From positions 1-10,802 of the forward strand of contig JAUWJJ010000013.1 of the NCBI GenBank assembly GCA_030607765.1: 10,802 nt of DNA. Direction: 5' to 3'. The notes beneath the pieces were generated by a model, which ran no database searches, was not told the origin of the DNA, and was given only the letters and a program-made list of their open reading frames with translations. Shown here one piece after another: positions 1 through 6,880 of the stretch. Each line of letters opens with the position of its first letter. The stretch's first letter is position 1. The position numbers and the translations under genes were made by a program. Source of the DNA: Candidatus Aerophobota bacterium. Lineage in GTDB: Bacteria > Aerophobota > Aerophobia > Aerophobales > B3-G15.

Positions 1-342
1 ATTCAACACTTGGTGTTTGGAAACCAAAATTTCATCGAATTGAACAATACCTATATTATGCTTCAATTTTGGCATGTTTCATAAATTGCTGTATGCTGTA
101 GTCAATCCCATCATTTTGGACAAATTTTTGTTAATTGAAGGGGTGATGAGCTAACAAAGGAATGAAGCTGACTGTCTATTCCGTGGTCGTCTTGAAGGCG
201 TGCCGTTATTGGGGCCGCCTCTGCTTTTGGCGGAAGTTTGTTGCCAGTAAATCGCCAGCAGCTTATCTCTGACTCTTATAGATAATCGCCGAGATCTACA
301 GATAGTAATAGTTTAGTTTTTCTAAAACTTTTTCCTGTCAAT
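1..342. other. Left-edge region without a recognisable gene
   Basis: I see no open frame with coding character on either strand; in-frame stops are frequent. The stretch around 190-300 looks richer in G and C than the flanks and contains a short GC-rich inverted repeat (CCGCC at 215-219, GGCGG at 229-233, 9-base loop) with no T-tract, so I do not call a terminator. An AT-rich inverted repeat followed by T's (about 313-332) is too weak to call. It could be a decayed gene or intergenic DNA; I cannot tell which. Confidence 0.4.
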
Positions 343-398
343 TGTAGCTGCCCAATTCATTGGGCGAATTTAATGCGCCGATAAATCGGCAAGCTACA
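343..398. repeat. REPIN-like two-hairpin palindromic repeat, copy 1
   Basis: The 56-base unit begins TGTAG and ends CTACA. Inside are two perfect hairpins: GCCCAAT/ATTGGGC at 350-365 with a TC loop, and GCCGAT/ATCGGC at 377-390 with an AA loop. The outer TGTAGCT and AGCTACA can also pair, giving a three-way fold. Length and architecture match the copies at 7751 and 7832, although the stem sequences are different. GTAG at the foot of a hairpin is the known signature of REP elements. Just to the right, GCTCGCAATGACG at 399-411 resembles another dispersed bacterial repeat whose complement begins CGTCATTGCGAG; I recall that motif from other genomes and cannot confirm it here. Confidence 0.7.
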
Positions 399-539
399 GC
401 TCGCAATGACGGATGTGTAGTTCCACATTTTTTTAGGAAAGCTTATCTATTACTACAGATAAGAGAAAATACCTATTTTACGAGCAATAAAAAGTTTCTT
501 GAGTATCTTTATCAATACAGCATCTCATTTATTTTGGAA
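399..539. other. Intergenic stretch downstream of the isochorismatase-like gene
   Basis: No gene is supported. A perfect 7-bp inverted repeat (CTTATCT at 442-448, AGATAAG at 457-463) lies downstream of the minus-strand gene, but on neither strand is it followed by a run of T, so it does not qualify as a standard intrinsic terminator. Confidence 0.4.
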
Positions 540-1205
540 CTAAAACTTAATCATTTCAAAGCTAGTCAGGGTCGTTCTTCGCCGGGAACCCGGTGCGTTA
601 ATAAGATGCCATGCAGTATATTGTTCGGCATAAAGAGTACCCGCAGACATTCCATCAATCGGTATAATAACCTGGAAACCTCGCATGGCGGCACCAGTTG
701 CGGTGTGTAATACAGCTCCTTCAGCCGTCGTACCAGCAATTATTACTGTTTTAATACCCTTTTCATGCAAGATACTCTCCAGTTCAGTGTTATAGAATTT
801 GTCGACACTCGATTTGACGATTGGTTCATCCCCGAGAGGTGTTACACCAGGCAAAATGGTTTCTGGTGTACTACGGCGTGTGAGGCTATATACGATAGCT
901 ACACCCTTGCTTCTAGCCTGTTCCAAAAAGTTTTTGATTTTGGGAACAGAGGCAACACATCTTGGTCTCCTTTCAGCATTGCAGGTTCTTTGCTCAATAT
1001 CTAATATTAAAAAAGCCGTTTCTTTTGGGTCAATCGTAACGGATTTCAATTCAACCGTTGCAGGCGCTTTAACTTCATCCCACAATTCTATTATTGTCTT
1101 ATCGTTATTGGCATATACTGGAAAACTGATAAGTGAAAATAAAATCATAATAGAACCCGCCAATACTATAACTAACATATTTCCTTTCTTAATTTTTCCT
1201 AACAT
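540..1205 (-). CDS. Exported isochorismatase-family (cysteine hydrolase fold) protein, catalytic Cys replaced by Ala
   Basis: This 221-residue protein has an isochorismatase-like hydrolase fold. Residues 1-32 form a signal peptide: a lysine-rich start, a hydrophobic run at about 10-30 and a small-residue end at YANN, so it probably acts outside the cytoplasm. Family landmarks are the acid in FLILDIEQ (D69), the lysine after DEPIV (K131, followed by FYNTEL) and the nucleophile loop IIAGTTAEGAVLHTA. In amidase members that loop reads ATNICVLATA; by ungapped alignment Ala164 sits where the cysteine should be. EntB-type isochorismatases also lack this Cys, so activity is not excluded, but nicotinamidase-like chemistry is unlikely. 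The start is supported by AAGGAGG at 1214-1220, 8 bases upstream. It looks monocistronic and no neighbour suggests a substrate. The family is secure; the reaction is unknown. Confidence 0.88.
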   Translation of the reverse strand: MLGKIKKGNMLVIVLAGSIMILFSLISFPVYANNDKTIIELWDEVKAPATVELKSVTIDPKETAFLILDIEQRTCNAERRPRCVASVPKIKNFLEQARSKGVAIVYSLTRRSTPETILPGVTPLGDEPIVKSSVDKFYNTELESILHEKGIKTVIIAGTTAEGAVLHTATGAAMRGFQVIIPIDGMSAGTLYAEQYTAWHLINAPGSRRRTTLTSFEMIKF

Positions 1206-1240
1206 TTGCTTTGCCTCCTTTTGAATATTTTTAGTTATTC

Positions 1241-1282
1241 ATCAAAACAAATCACTTTCTGTAGAAGACCGATTGTTTTGAT
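1241..1282. repeat. 12-bp inverted repeat in the leader of the isochorismatase-like gene
   Basis: ATCAAAACAAATC at 1241-1253 pairs with GATTGTTTTGAT at 1271-1282, leaving one bulged A and a 17-base loop. It lies between tRNA-Ser and the downstream gene, about 35-75 bases before that gene's start. No T-tract follows on either strand, so it is not a standard terminator. It could be an operator or an mRNA leader hairpin; the function is unknown. Confidence 0.5.
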
Positions 1283-1391
1283 TACTGACAAGGGGGAAAA
1301 GAAGTTCAAACCCTACTACGTAGCCCACACAAAAGTCCAAGCCCTTATACTATTGGATAATGAATACAAAAGTTCGAATTGGTATCGCTGA

Positions 1392-1481
1392 CGGAGAGGG
1401 TGGGATTTGAACCCACGGAGCACCATTGAGGTACTCAGTTGATTTCGAATCAACCGCTTTCAACCGCTCAGCCACCTCTCC
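1392..1481 (-). tRNA. tRNA-Ser (anticodon CGA)
   Basis: Read on the minus strand, the acceptor stem GGAGAGG pairs with CCTCTCC. A D-arm follows, then an anticodon stem GTTGA/TCAAC around the loop TTCGAAA, giving anticodon CGA, which reads UCG. A long class II variable arm (GAGTACC/GGTGCTC) and a T-arm with GTGGG-TTCAAAT-CCCAC complete the cloverleaf. The long variable arm and the anticodon agree on serine. The discriminator base is G at 1392. The next bases are TCA, so CCA is not encoded and must be added by the nucleotidyltransferase. Length is 90 nt including the discriminator. Confidence 0.97.
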
Positions 1482-1571
1482 AGCAAAATTATCTAATTTG
1501 CTTTTATAGATTAGAAGTTTAGTTACCCGGTAAAGAAACAAAACTCCAGGTCCGCACTAATTAAATAATTT

Positions 1572-1825
1572 TTAGTAGTATACTTCACGTCTATGTTTTA
1601 CTCGAAAAATGGTTATTACTTTTCTTTTTTTGTCGGTATGGTAAAGAATACGGTAGTTACCTGTTCTTATTCGCCATCGTTTTCTCTTCCGGTAAGTTTC
1701 TTTGCTTTAATAGGAAATGGATTCTCCTTTAAATTCTGAATAATAACATCTATTCTTCCAAATGTTCTCTCGTCAAGTTTATCTAAATCTTTTTGAGCTG
1801 TTTTCTTAATTTCTACCTCGTACAT
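1572..1825 (-). pseudogene. RelE/ParE-family toxin, broken by a single-base frameshift
   Basis: From ATG at 1825 the frame reads MYEVEIKKTAQKDL, then an ENPFPIKAKKLTGREND segment, the usual RelE/ParE N-terminal helices and turn. After codon 50 (GAT, 1676-1678) it hits TAA at 1667-1669. Shifting by one base resumes at 1673 with RIRTGNYRILYHTD, then VITIFRVKHRREVYY, stopping at 1572-1574. This is the expected C-terminal beta-sheet with its arginines and the HRREVY end. Restoring one lost base (GAT-TGG-CGA) would give an intact protein of 84 residues ending in the family's normal way. The ATG overlaps the antitoxin gene by 20 bases, the usual antitoxin-first arrangement. As sequenced, the toxin lacks its RNase half and should be inactive. 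A base-calling error is equally possible. Confidence 0.8.
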
Positions 1826-2015
1826 TCTGCCTTTTCTTTCTATATTCCTCGTAAGGGATAGTTTCTTCCTCATATAATTTTTTGAAATCTTGAATATCTT
1901 CTATGTTTTCTAACAATTCTGTTATCCGATTAAAAGTGTCTATATCTATTATAACTCCCTTTACTTTATCTCCCCTGTAAATATATTCAATTTTTTTTCT
2001 GTCTATTATGCTCAT
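1806..2015 (-). CDS. Type II antitoxin (Phd/YefM- or RelB-like) paired with the broken RelE-like toxin
   Basis: A 69-residue protein. The N-terminus (MSIIDRKKIEYIYRGDKVKGVIIDIDTF) resembles the small beta-strand DNA-binding part of Phd/YefM-like antitoxins. It is followed by an acidic helical region (about residues 31-57) that would wrap the toxin, and a basic tail. The assignment leans on size, shape and the overlap with a RelE-type gene rather than on one diagnostic motif, so RelB, Phd and other antitoxin groups remain open. An AAGGAG at 2031-2036 lies 15 bases before the ATG, a rather long spacing. Antitoxins of this kind normally repress their own operon as a complex with the toxin. With the toxin disrupted, this gene may be a decaying remnant or may protect against related toxins elsewhere. 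Confidence 0.7.
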   Translation of the reverse strand: MSIIDRKKIEYIYRGDKVKGVIIDIDTFNRITELLENIEDIQDFKKLYEEETIPYEEYRKKRQNVRGRN

Positions 2016-2105
2016 TCAATTTACTTTCCCCTCCTTTTTAATATTTAATTTCCCTGTCCAGGTCTAGGAATTTATAACTCTAACTCGCTACTGAAGAGCA
2101 TTTCC

Positions 2106-2474
2106 CTAAGTTTTCTTAAAATTTTCAGTGAATTCAGTGTCTTCAGTGGTTAATTTTTCTTGTTCGTATTGGATTTCCTTTATCTTCAACTGTGTGAAAG
2201 ATTGACGATGTCCATGCTTGCGGTGGTAGTTCTTGCGTTTCTTAAATTTGTAGACTATAATTTTCTTGGCTCTGCCCTGTTCTAATACCTCAGCTACCAC
2301 TTTAACTACACTTACCAGGGGATTGCCAAAAATAGTCTCATCATCTTCTTTTACCATTAACACTTTATCCAATATTAGTTCTTTTCCAGTCTCTACATCT
2401 AATTTTTCCACCTTTATTACAGAACCAGGACTTACTTCATACTGCTTGCCCCCCGTCTCTATTATCGCCATCAT
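2106..2474 (-). CDS. rplU: 50S ribosomal protein L21 with repeat-derived C-terminal tail
   Basis: L21 binds 23S rRNA in the large ribosomal subunit. The body is typical: MAIIETGGKQYEVSPGS at the start, then KVLMVKEDDETIFGNPLV, and the basic KFKKRKNYHRKHGHRQSFTQLKI end that contacts rRNA. Standard L21 is about 100-105 residues and ends near residue 101 here. The remaining 21 residues (QYEQEKLTTEDTEFTENFKKT, split at Q102) are acidic and encoded by a 9-bp tandem repeat, so they look like read-through into a dispersed repeat. The gene starts with two ATG codons; AAAGGAGA at 2481-2488 overlaps the ahcY stop codon, so translation is probably coupled. The usual partner rpmA (L27) does not follow. 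It is the last gene of the murB operon. Confidence 0.96.
   Translation of the reverse strand: MMAIIETGGKQYEVSPGSVIKVEKLDVETGKELILDKVLMVKEDDETIFGNPLVSVVKVVAEVLEQGRAKKIIVYKFKKRKNYHRKHGHRQSFTQLKIKEIQYEQEKLTTEDTEFTENFKKT
2124..2150. repeat. Three copies of a 9-bp tandem repeat at the 3' end of rplU
   Basis: TTCAGTGAA, TTCAGTGTC and TTCAGTGGT follow each other directly. On the coding strand this is CACTGA every 9 bases, giving the repeating Thr-Glu pattern TTEDTEFTEN in the L21 tail. It resembles degenerate dispersed repeats of the CACAGAG type that are often found between genes and produce spurious TED/TEN peptides; that likeness is from memory. Confidence 0.6.
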
Positions 2475-2486
2475 TAAAAGTCTCCT

Positions 2487-3779
2487 TTATGTTCCTATTT
2501 TCCAAGAAGAAAGATAATCCTTCTGTTCATCAGTTAACTCATCAATACTAATTCCCATACTTTTTAATTTTAACTCAGCTATTTTTTCATCAATTGAGGA
2601 TGGTACTTTGTATACTCTTTTTTCTAAGTTTTTCCCTTCCCGATAAATATACTCGCAACAAAGTGCTTGATTGGAAAAGCTCATATCCATCACCATAGGG
2701 GGATGCCCTTCGGCAGCGGCTAAGTTAATCAATCTGCCTTCTGCCAATAAGTTTATTTTTTTACCGTTTTTTAGTTGAAATTGTTTCACATTGTCTCTTG
2801 GTTTTGTTTTCCCCTTGCTTAAACTATTAATGTCCTTAAGATTAATCTCCACATTGAAATGGCCAGCATTAGCCACTATAGCTCCATCTTTCATCTTAAG
2901 GAAGTGCTTTTTAGAAATTACATTTCTATTCCCTGTGCTGGTAACAAAAATATCTCCTATGGGTGAGGCTTTTTCCAGTCTCATTACCTGATAGCCATCC
3001 ATAACAGCCTCTAAAGCTTTCAAGGGGTTTACTTCACAAACTATAACCTGTGCTCCCATTCCCTTAGCTCTTGCAGCTATACCTCTTCCACACCAGCCAT
3101 ATCCACAAACTACAAAATTAGAACCAGCTAAAAGAAAATTAGTTGCCCTCAAGATTCCATCAATTGTGGACTGACCTGTTCCATATCTATTATCAAATAA
3201 ATGCTTGGTATTAGCATCGTTTACAGCAATAATGGGGTACTTTAATTTCCCCTCTTTGTCTAAACTTCTTAATCTAATTACTCCTGTGGTAGTTTCCTCT
3301 GTTCCTCCCAGAATCTCTTTGGTTAAATCCTCCTTTTCAGAGTGGATGGTGGAAACCAGGTCTGCTCCATCATCCATTGTAATATGGGGATTTATATCTA
3401 AAACCTTATAAATGTGATTGTAATAAGTATCTTTGTTTTCCCCTCTTATGGCAAAAACTTCAATCTGATAATCTTTAACCAGTGAGGCAGCAACATCATC
3501 CTGAGTGGAAAGAGGATTGGAGGCGCACAGTCTTACCTTGGCTCCTGCTTTTTTTAACGTGTTTACCAGATTAGCTGTCTCTGAAGTTACATGAAGGCAA
3601 GCACCAATTCTTATTCCTTCCAACGGTTTTTCTCGGGAAAATCTTTCCCTGATTATATGGAGTACCTTCATCCTTGATCCGGCCCACTCAATTTTAGCCT
3701 TGCCTTGATAAGCTAACTTTAGATTTTTAATATCGTATTCCAAGGGATTCTCCTTACATTTTATAATTATATTAGACAA
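2487..3779 (-). CDS. ahcY: Adenosylhomocysteinase (S-adenosyl-L-homocysteine hydrolase)
   Basis: This cytoplasmic NAD-dependent enzyme splits S-adenosylhomocysteine into adenosine and homocysteine and so relieves product inhibition of methyltransferases. The 430 residues are complete. The substrate half shows [11 protein letters not shown] (H63), ITMDDGADL (D136/D137), the EETTTG loop (E161) and the [19 protein letters not shown] block (186-204). The Rossmann domain has [10 protein letters not shown] at 226-235, with E249 at the end of the second strand, as expected for [20 protein letters not shown] (356-372) closes the substrate site. It is the compact type that lacks the canonical KPxxYRY C-terminus. 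Archaeal S-inosylhomocysteine hydrolases are close relatives, so the exact substrate is inferred. The start is TTG, 15 bases after the ftsA stop, with AGGAAGGG just upstream, which favours coupling. Confidence 0.96.
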   Translation of the reverse strand: MSNIIIKCKENPLEYDIKNLKLAYQGKAKIEWAGSRMKVLHIIRERFSREKPLEGIRIGACLHVTSETANLVNTLKKAGAKVRLCASNPLSTQDDVAASLVKDYQIEVFAIRGENKDTYYNHIYKVLDINPHITMDDGADLVSTIHSEKEDLTKEILGGTEETTTGVIRLRSLDKEGKLKYPIIAVNDANTKHLFDNRYGTGQSTIDGILRATNFLLAGSNFVVCGYGWCGRGIAARAKGMGAQVIVCEVNPLKALEAVMDGYQVMRLEKASPIGDIFVTSTGNRNVISKKHFLKMKDGAIVANAGHFNVEINLKDINSLSKGKTKPRDNVKQFQLKNGKKINLLAEGRLINLAAAEGHPPMVMDMSFSNQALCCEYIYREGKNLEKRVYKVPSSIDEKIAELKLKSMGISIDELTDEQKDYLSSWKIGT

Positions 3780-3794
3780 ACCCTTCCTGTCAAA

Positions 3795-4997
3795 CTAAAA
3801 GAAACCTTTTATCCATTCCTTGATCCTTATTCCCAATTTCTCCCTGGAGCAGATTTCCTCTTGTCTCTTTAATCCATAGAGAATTAGCCCTATTCCTGTA
3901 GCATACAGGGGACTATGAAGTTGTTTGAGAGCTTCTATTCGGGGATAGCCTATTCGTGCTGGTAAACCCAGCTTCTCCTCCGCTTTTTCTTTGATCCTTG
4001 GCAATAGAGAGCTTCCCCCGGTAAGAACTATACCTGATGTTACCAGATCCTTATATCCACTTTTTTTTAACTCTCGATCAACCAATTCAAACATCTCTTC
4101 TATCCTTAACTGAATTATTCGAACTAACCTGGATCTTTTTACTGTATAAATCCCTCTCCCGGCACCCCCTTCCACCTGAATAAATTCATCTTTGTCTAAA
4201 TAGTGTAAAGAAGCTGCTCCTTATTTAATCTTAATTTCCTCAGCTTTTTCCCTGGTAGTGTGAAGTCCAACAGCAATGTCATTGGTAATATGATTTCCAC
4301 CGATAGACAGAACACTGGTAAACTTCATACCTTCTTTAAAGAAGATTGCTACATCTGTGGTTCCTCCTCCTATGTCCAAAAGAGCTACTCCCAGTTCTTT
4401 TTCCTCGGGCAAAAGTGTAGATATTCCTGAAGCTAAGGATTGGAGCACTACTCCTTCGGATTGATAACCAGCTTTTTCTATGCTGATCTCAATGTTCTGG
4501 CGAGCACCCGAGGAGGCGGTAACAAGGTAAACTTTTGCCTGTAGCTGGGCCCCTCTCATTCCCACTGGGTCTTTTATCTGGTCCTGCCCCTCAACGATAT
4601 AGTCCTGAGGAAGAGCATGAATAATCTCTTGCTCAGGGGGCAGAACAATGGAAGAGGCTTCCTTTAACACCTTTTCTATATCACGCGAAGTGATAAGATG
4701 ATCCTGGTTCTCTACTTTAATAAAACTTTGATTATTTTTTCCCTGAATATGACTGCCTGCTATACTTACCCATACTCTTTCCACTCTTGTTCCTGAATCA
4801 AACTCGGCTTCCTTTATTACTTTTTTAATCCTCTGAGAAGTATCTTTAATATCGGTAACTATCCCCTTGGTCACTCCCCGAGAGGGAACTGTTCCGGAAC
4901 CTAAAATATCAAAACCACCCTCCTTTTTTATTTTACTCACCAGAGCAAATATTTTAGTAGTTCCAACATCCAATCCCACCAACAGATCCTTCTTCAC
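3795..4997 (-). pseudogene. ftsA: Cell division protein FtsA, interrupted by one in-frame TAA
   Basis: FtsA is the actin-like ATPase that tethers FtsZ to the membrane. Codons 1-258 give the N-terminal part: phosphate-1 loop GLDVGTTK (8-15), the 1C domain (about 84-160) and phosphate-2 loop DIGGGTTD (208-215). At codon 259 (4221-4223) there is TAA, and the same frame then continues GAASLHYLDKDEF, the adenosine-loop segment GIVLTGGSSLLP, and an amphipathic C-terminal helix IKEWIKGFF that serves as the membrane anchor. The total is 400 sense positions plus the stop, near the usual 400-420. FtsA homologues commonly read KIKYG here, so a Tyr codon changed to TAA by one base is the simplest reading. 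The start is GTG with AGGAG at 5004-5008, 6 bases away. Sequencing error, a real nonsense mutation and read-through are all possible. Confidence 0.93.
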
Positions 4998-5028
4998 CTG
5001 TTACTCCTGAAATATCCTATAATCTAAT

Positions 5029-5051
5029 AGTCCTTGGTCTGACCAAGGACT
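5029..5051. repeat. Perfect stem-loop between ftsQ and ftsA
   Basis: AGTCCTTGGTC at 5029-5039 and GACCAAGGACT at 5041-5051 are exact reverse complements with one base between them. In the operon mRNA this makes a strong hairpin 32 bases upstream of the ftsA start. No T-run follows, so it is not a classical terminator. It could mark an RNA-processing site or stabilise the upstream or downstream transcript. Confidence 0.65.
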
Positions 5052-5093
5052 GATGACTATAAATTATTAAAACTCGTAACTGATAGTTGAAAA

Positions 5094-5178
5094 TGTAGTG
5101 CAGATCTTTTAGGTCTGCCTATATCCGTCAGGCCTAAAGGCCTGAACTACATTTGGTAGACCTTGTGACCTGCGCTAC
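5094..5178. repeat. REPIN-like repeat, copy 2, with an adjoining degenerate unit overlapping the ftsQ stop
   Basis: The first unit (5094-5151) runs from TGTAG to CTACA. Its hairpins are GCAGATC/GGTCTGC, with one G-T wobble, at about 5100-5118, and TCAGGCCT/AGGCCTGA at 5128-5145. A second, decayed unit (5156-5178) has GTAG and CTAC at its ends with only short palindromes left. Its CTAC (5175-5178), read on the minus strand, supplies the TAG stop of ftsQ. It separates ftsQ from ftsA in a region where dcw genes normally abut or overlap. Confidence 0.75.
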
Positions 5179-5903
5179 TTTTTAGGAGTTACCACTAATT
5201 GCTCGTTAAATCTAAGGTCTATCTTTTCAATTTTTTCTTTCCTTTTTTGAGCATCTGAAATGAGATAAGGGACATAGTAGATATGTTTCAGGTGATCTCC
5301 TCTGCCCAGGTAAATTTTAACTTTCTGTTTAAGGTAAATTACTATCCCTTCCTCTTTTTTTTCTGCTCTTATCCTGATAGGATTTAAGCCCGCTCTTTTA
5401 GCAAGTTTCACGGCTTTTAGTGCCGTTTTTAGGTTATTTTTCTCAAGGCAAAGAGGTCCCTCAATCACTGGTAAGTTTTTCTTTTCTTTAACTTTATTTA
5501 ATATAACTCCTTCCTCATCTACTTCCCATAGATCACCTTGTTTAAGTAAATAAGCATAAGGTATTCTTTCTTTAACTAAAATATAAATTGTGGAAGGGAG
5601 AATCCTTCGGGCAATTACTTTTTTAACCTGGGGATTCGACTCAATTTTCTTGGCTATCCCGTTTAAGTTAAATTTAAAAATTGAAGTCTGGGGAGGGAGG
5701 TTAATCCATCCAAGAATTTTATCTTTTGATAATCTTTCAAGACCATCTATTTGAATCTCTTGAAGGGTAAAGTAAGGAAGGGAAACGGTAAATCTAACCA
5801 TAAGAACAGTTAAAAAGGTAAAAACAATAAAGATAAAAAAAATTTTAACTTTTCCGCTTCTCCTGTGGGGTGCCAAAGATGAGCGATATTTACTCGCTCT
5901 CAT
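5175..5903 (-). CDS. ftsQ: Cell division protein FtsQ/DivIB
   Basis: FtsQ is a bitopic inner-membrane protein that links the early ring proteins to the FtsL/FtsB and FtsW/FtsI synthase. The order of parts is typical: a short basic cytoplasmic tail, one transmembrane helix at about residues 20-41 (IFFIFIVFTFLTVLMV), an outer POTRA domain starting FTLQEIQIDGLERLSKDKIL and including NPQVKKVIARRILPSTIYI and KERIPYAYL, then the FtsQ-specific domain with GDLWEVDEEGVIL and IEKIDLRFNEQLVV. The preferred start is ATG at 5903, because GGAG at 5909-5912 then sits 5 bases away; a GTG one codon upstream (5906) would leave only 2. The length of about 242 residues is normal for this family. The stop codon lies inside a palindromic repeat. 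It follows murB by about 50 bases and is co-transcribed with it. Confidence 0.92.
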   Translation of the reverse strand: MRASKYRSSLAPHRRSGKVKIFFIFIVFTFLTVLMVRFTVSLPYFTLQEIQIDGLERLSKDKILGWINLPPQTSIFKFNLNGIAKKIESNPQVKKVIARRILPSTIYILVKERIPYAYLLKQGDLWEVDEEGVILNKVKEKKNLPVIEGPLCLEKNNLKTALKAVKLAKRAGLNPIRIRAEKKEEGIVIYLKQKVKIYLGRGDHLKHIYYVPYLISDAQKRKEKIEKIDLRFNEQLVVTPKK

Positions 5904-5952
5904 CACGGCTCCATTTTTTTCTTAAAAATTGTTTTGCTGCTCTTGTGTTATT

Positions 5953-6849
5953 TTAAATTATCTCTATCTCTGGCTCCAAAAGAATATTGAATTTACCCTT
6001 TACCCTTTCCCTTACTTTCTCCATAAGCTGAATTATATCCTTAGCCTGTGCCTGTCCCCTATTAATTATAAAATTGCCGTGCTGTAAAGAGATTTGAGCA
6101 TCTCCAACCCTCATTCCCAGACAACCCGTGCTTTGAATAAGATATCCTGCTGAGTAAAAAGAAGGGTTTTTAAAGACACAGCCAGCGGAGGGAAAGGAAA
6201 GAGGTTGAGTTTGGATTTTTTTTCTATTAGTTTCTTTTAATCGGGAGATTATTTTTTCCTTACTATCAAAGCAAAGAGATAACTTTACTTCTACCAGAAC
6301 CAAATCTTTATTTTTTAGAAAAATACTGGTTCTATAACCAAAATCCATATCCTTGCGAGGAAGAGTAAAACCACTGTTGTTTCTGTCCAAGACTTTTGCC
6401 CAGATAATTCTCTGAGAAAGAGATTCTCCAAAAGCACTGGCATTTCTCACCACTGCTCCCCCCAGTGTTCCAGGAATGCCAGCTAAAGACTCCAGTCCTG
6501 ATAGACCTTTATTGGTTGTAAAATCTATCAAACTGGATAAATTTGTTCCTGCTCCAATTATTAATTCCTCATTTTCATTTTTTATTTTCCTAAGTTCTTT
6601 TCCCAGCTTTACTACTATTCCTCTGAACCCTTCATCCCGAATCAGGAGCTTGCTCCCATTGCCAATAACAAGGAAGGGAGTTTTCTCCTGAGTACAAAAA
6701 TCCAGAATTACTTTGAGATCATCTATGTCCTCGGGGATAACAAAAAAATCAGCTAATCCTCCTGTCTTGAGAGAAATTAGCTCTTTCATAGGTTGTTCCG
6801 TGACTACCTTTCCTTTAATTCCCGGTTTTCTCTTTTCCATACCCTGCAT
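5953..6849 (-). CDS. murB: UDP-N-acetylenolpyruvoylglucosamine reductase (MurB)
   Basis: MurB is the cytoplasmic FAD enzyme that uses NADPH to reduce UDP-GlcNAc-enolpyruvate to UDP-MurNAc in peptidoglycan synthesis. The 298 residues show the FAD-binding region, with VIGNGSKLLI (61-70) and SLAGIPGTLGGAVVRNASAFG (split around residue 131), the substrate arginine in FGYRTSIF (R173), and PSAGCVFKNP (220-229). The catalytic acid is E294 in LEPEIEII. The absence of the extra tyrosine loop and the overall length place it in type II. The proton-donating serine seen in E. coli and S. aureus MurB aligns with C224; cysteine here is, from memory, common in other bacteria and should still work. The start ATG has GAGG at 6857-6860, 7 bases upstream. 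It is the first gene of the operon, 31 bases from the -10 box. Confidence 0.96.
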   Translation of the reverse strand: MQGMEKRKPGIKGKVVTEQPMKELISLKTGGLADFFVIPEDIDDLKVILDFCTQEKTPFLVIGNGSKLLIRDEGFRGIVVKLGKELRKIKNENEELIIGAGTNLSSLIDFTTNKGLSGLESLAGIPGTLGGAVVRNASAFGESLSQRIIWAKVLDRNNSGFTLPRKDMDFGYRTSIFLKNKDLVLVEVKLSLCFDSKEKIISRLKETNRKKIQTQPLSFPSAGCVFKNPSFYSAGYLIQSTGCLGMRVGDAQISLQHGNFIINRGQAQAKDIIQLMEKVRERVKGKFNILLEPEIEII

Positions 6850-6880
6850 AATCTTTCCTCTTTCAAATCAGAATTGATTT

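Noticed and set aside
150..216. Possible integron attC-like site (CTAAC ... GTTAT with partly complementary arms)
   Set aside because: The R-box consensus is not met on either side and the inner arms pair only partly; no integrase or cassette is visible.
269..300. Resemblance to Illumina/Nextera adapter pieces (CTGACTCTTATA, CCGAGATCTACA)
   Set aside because: The first has a mismatch within 12 bases, the flanking bases do not continue the adapters, and order and orientation are not those of a real library end. Probably chance, though a read check would settle it.
799..1224. Plus-strand open frame of 141 codons opposite the isochorismatase-like gene
   Set aside because: It is the antisense shadow of a gene with clear family motifs and a strong ribosome binding site.
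1482..1571. Promoter for tRNA-Ser
   Set aside because: Several AT-rich boxes exist, but none has a -35 and -10 pair with acceptable match and spacing.
4175..4221. Frameshift or two separate genes in ftsA
   Set aside because: Both parts are in the same frame and the intervening codons encode FtsA-like sequence, so it is a single nonsense codon.
4221..4223. Genome-wide recoding of TAA as a sense codon
   Set aside because: TAA ends ahcY and mnmG at the expected family lengths.
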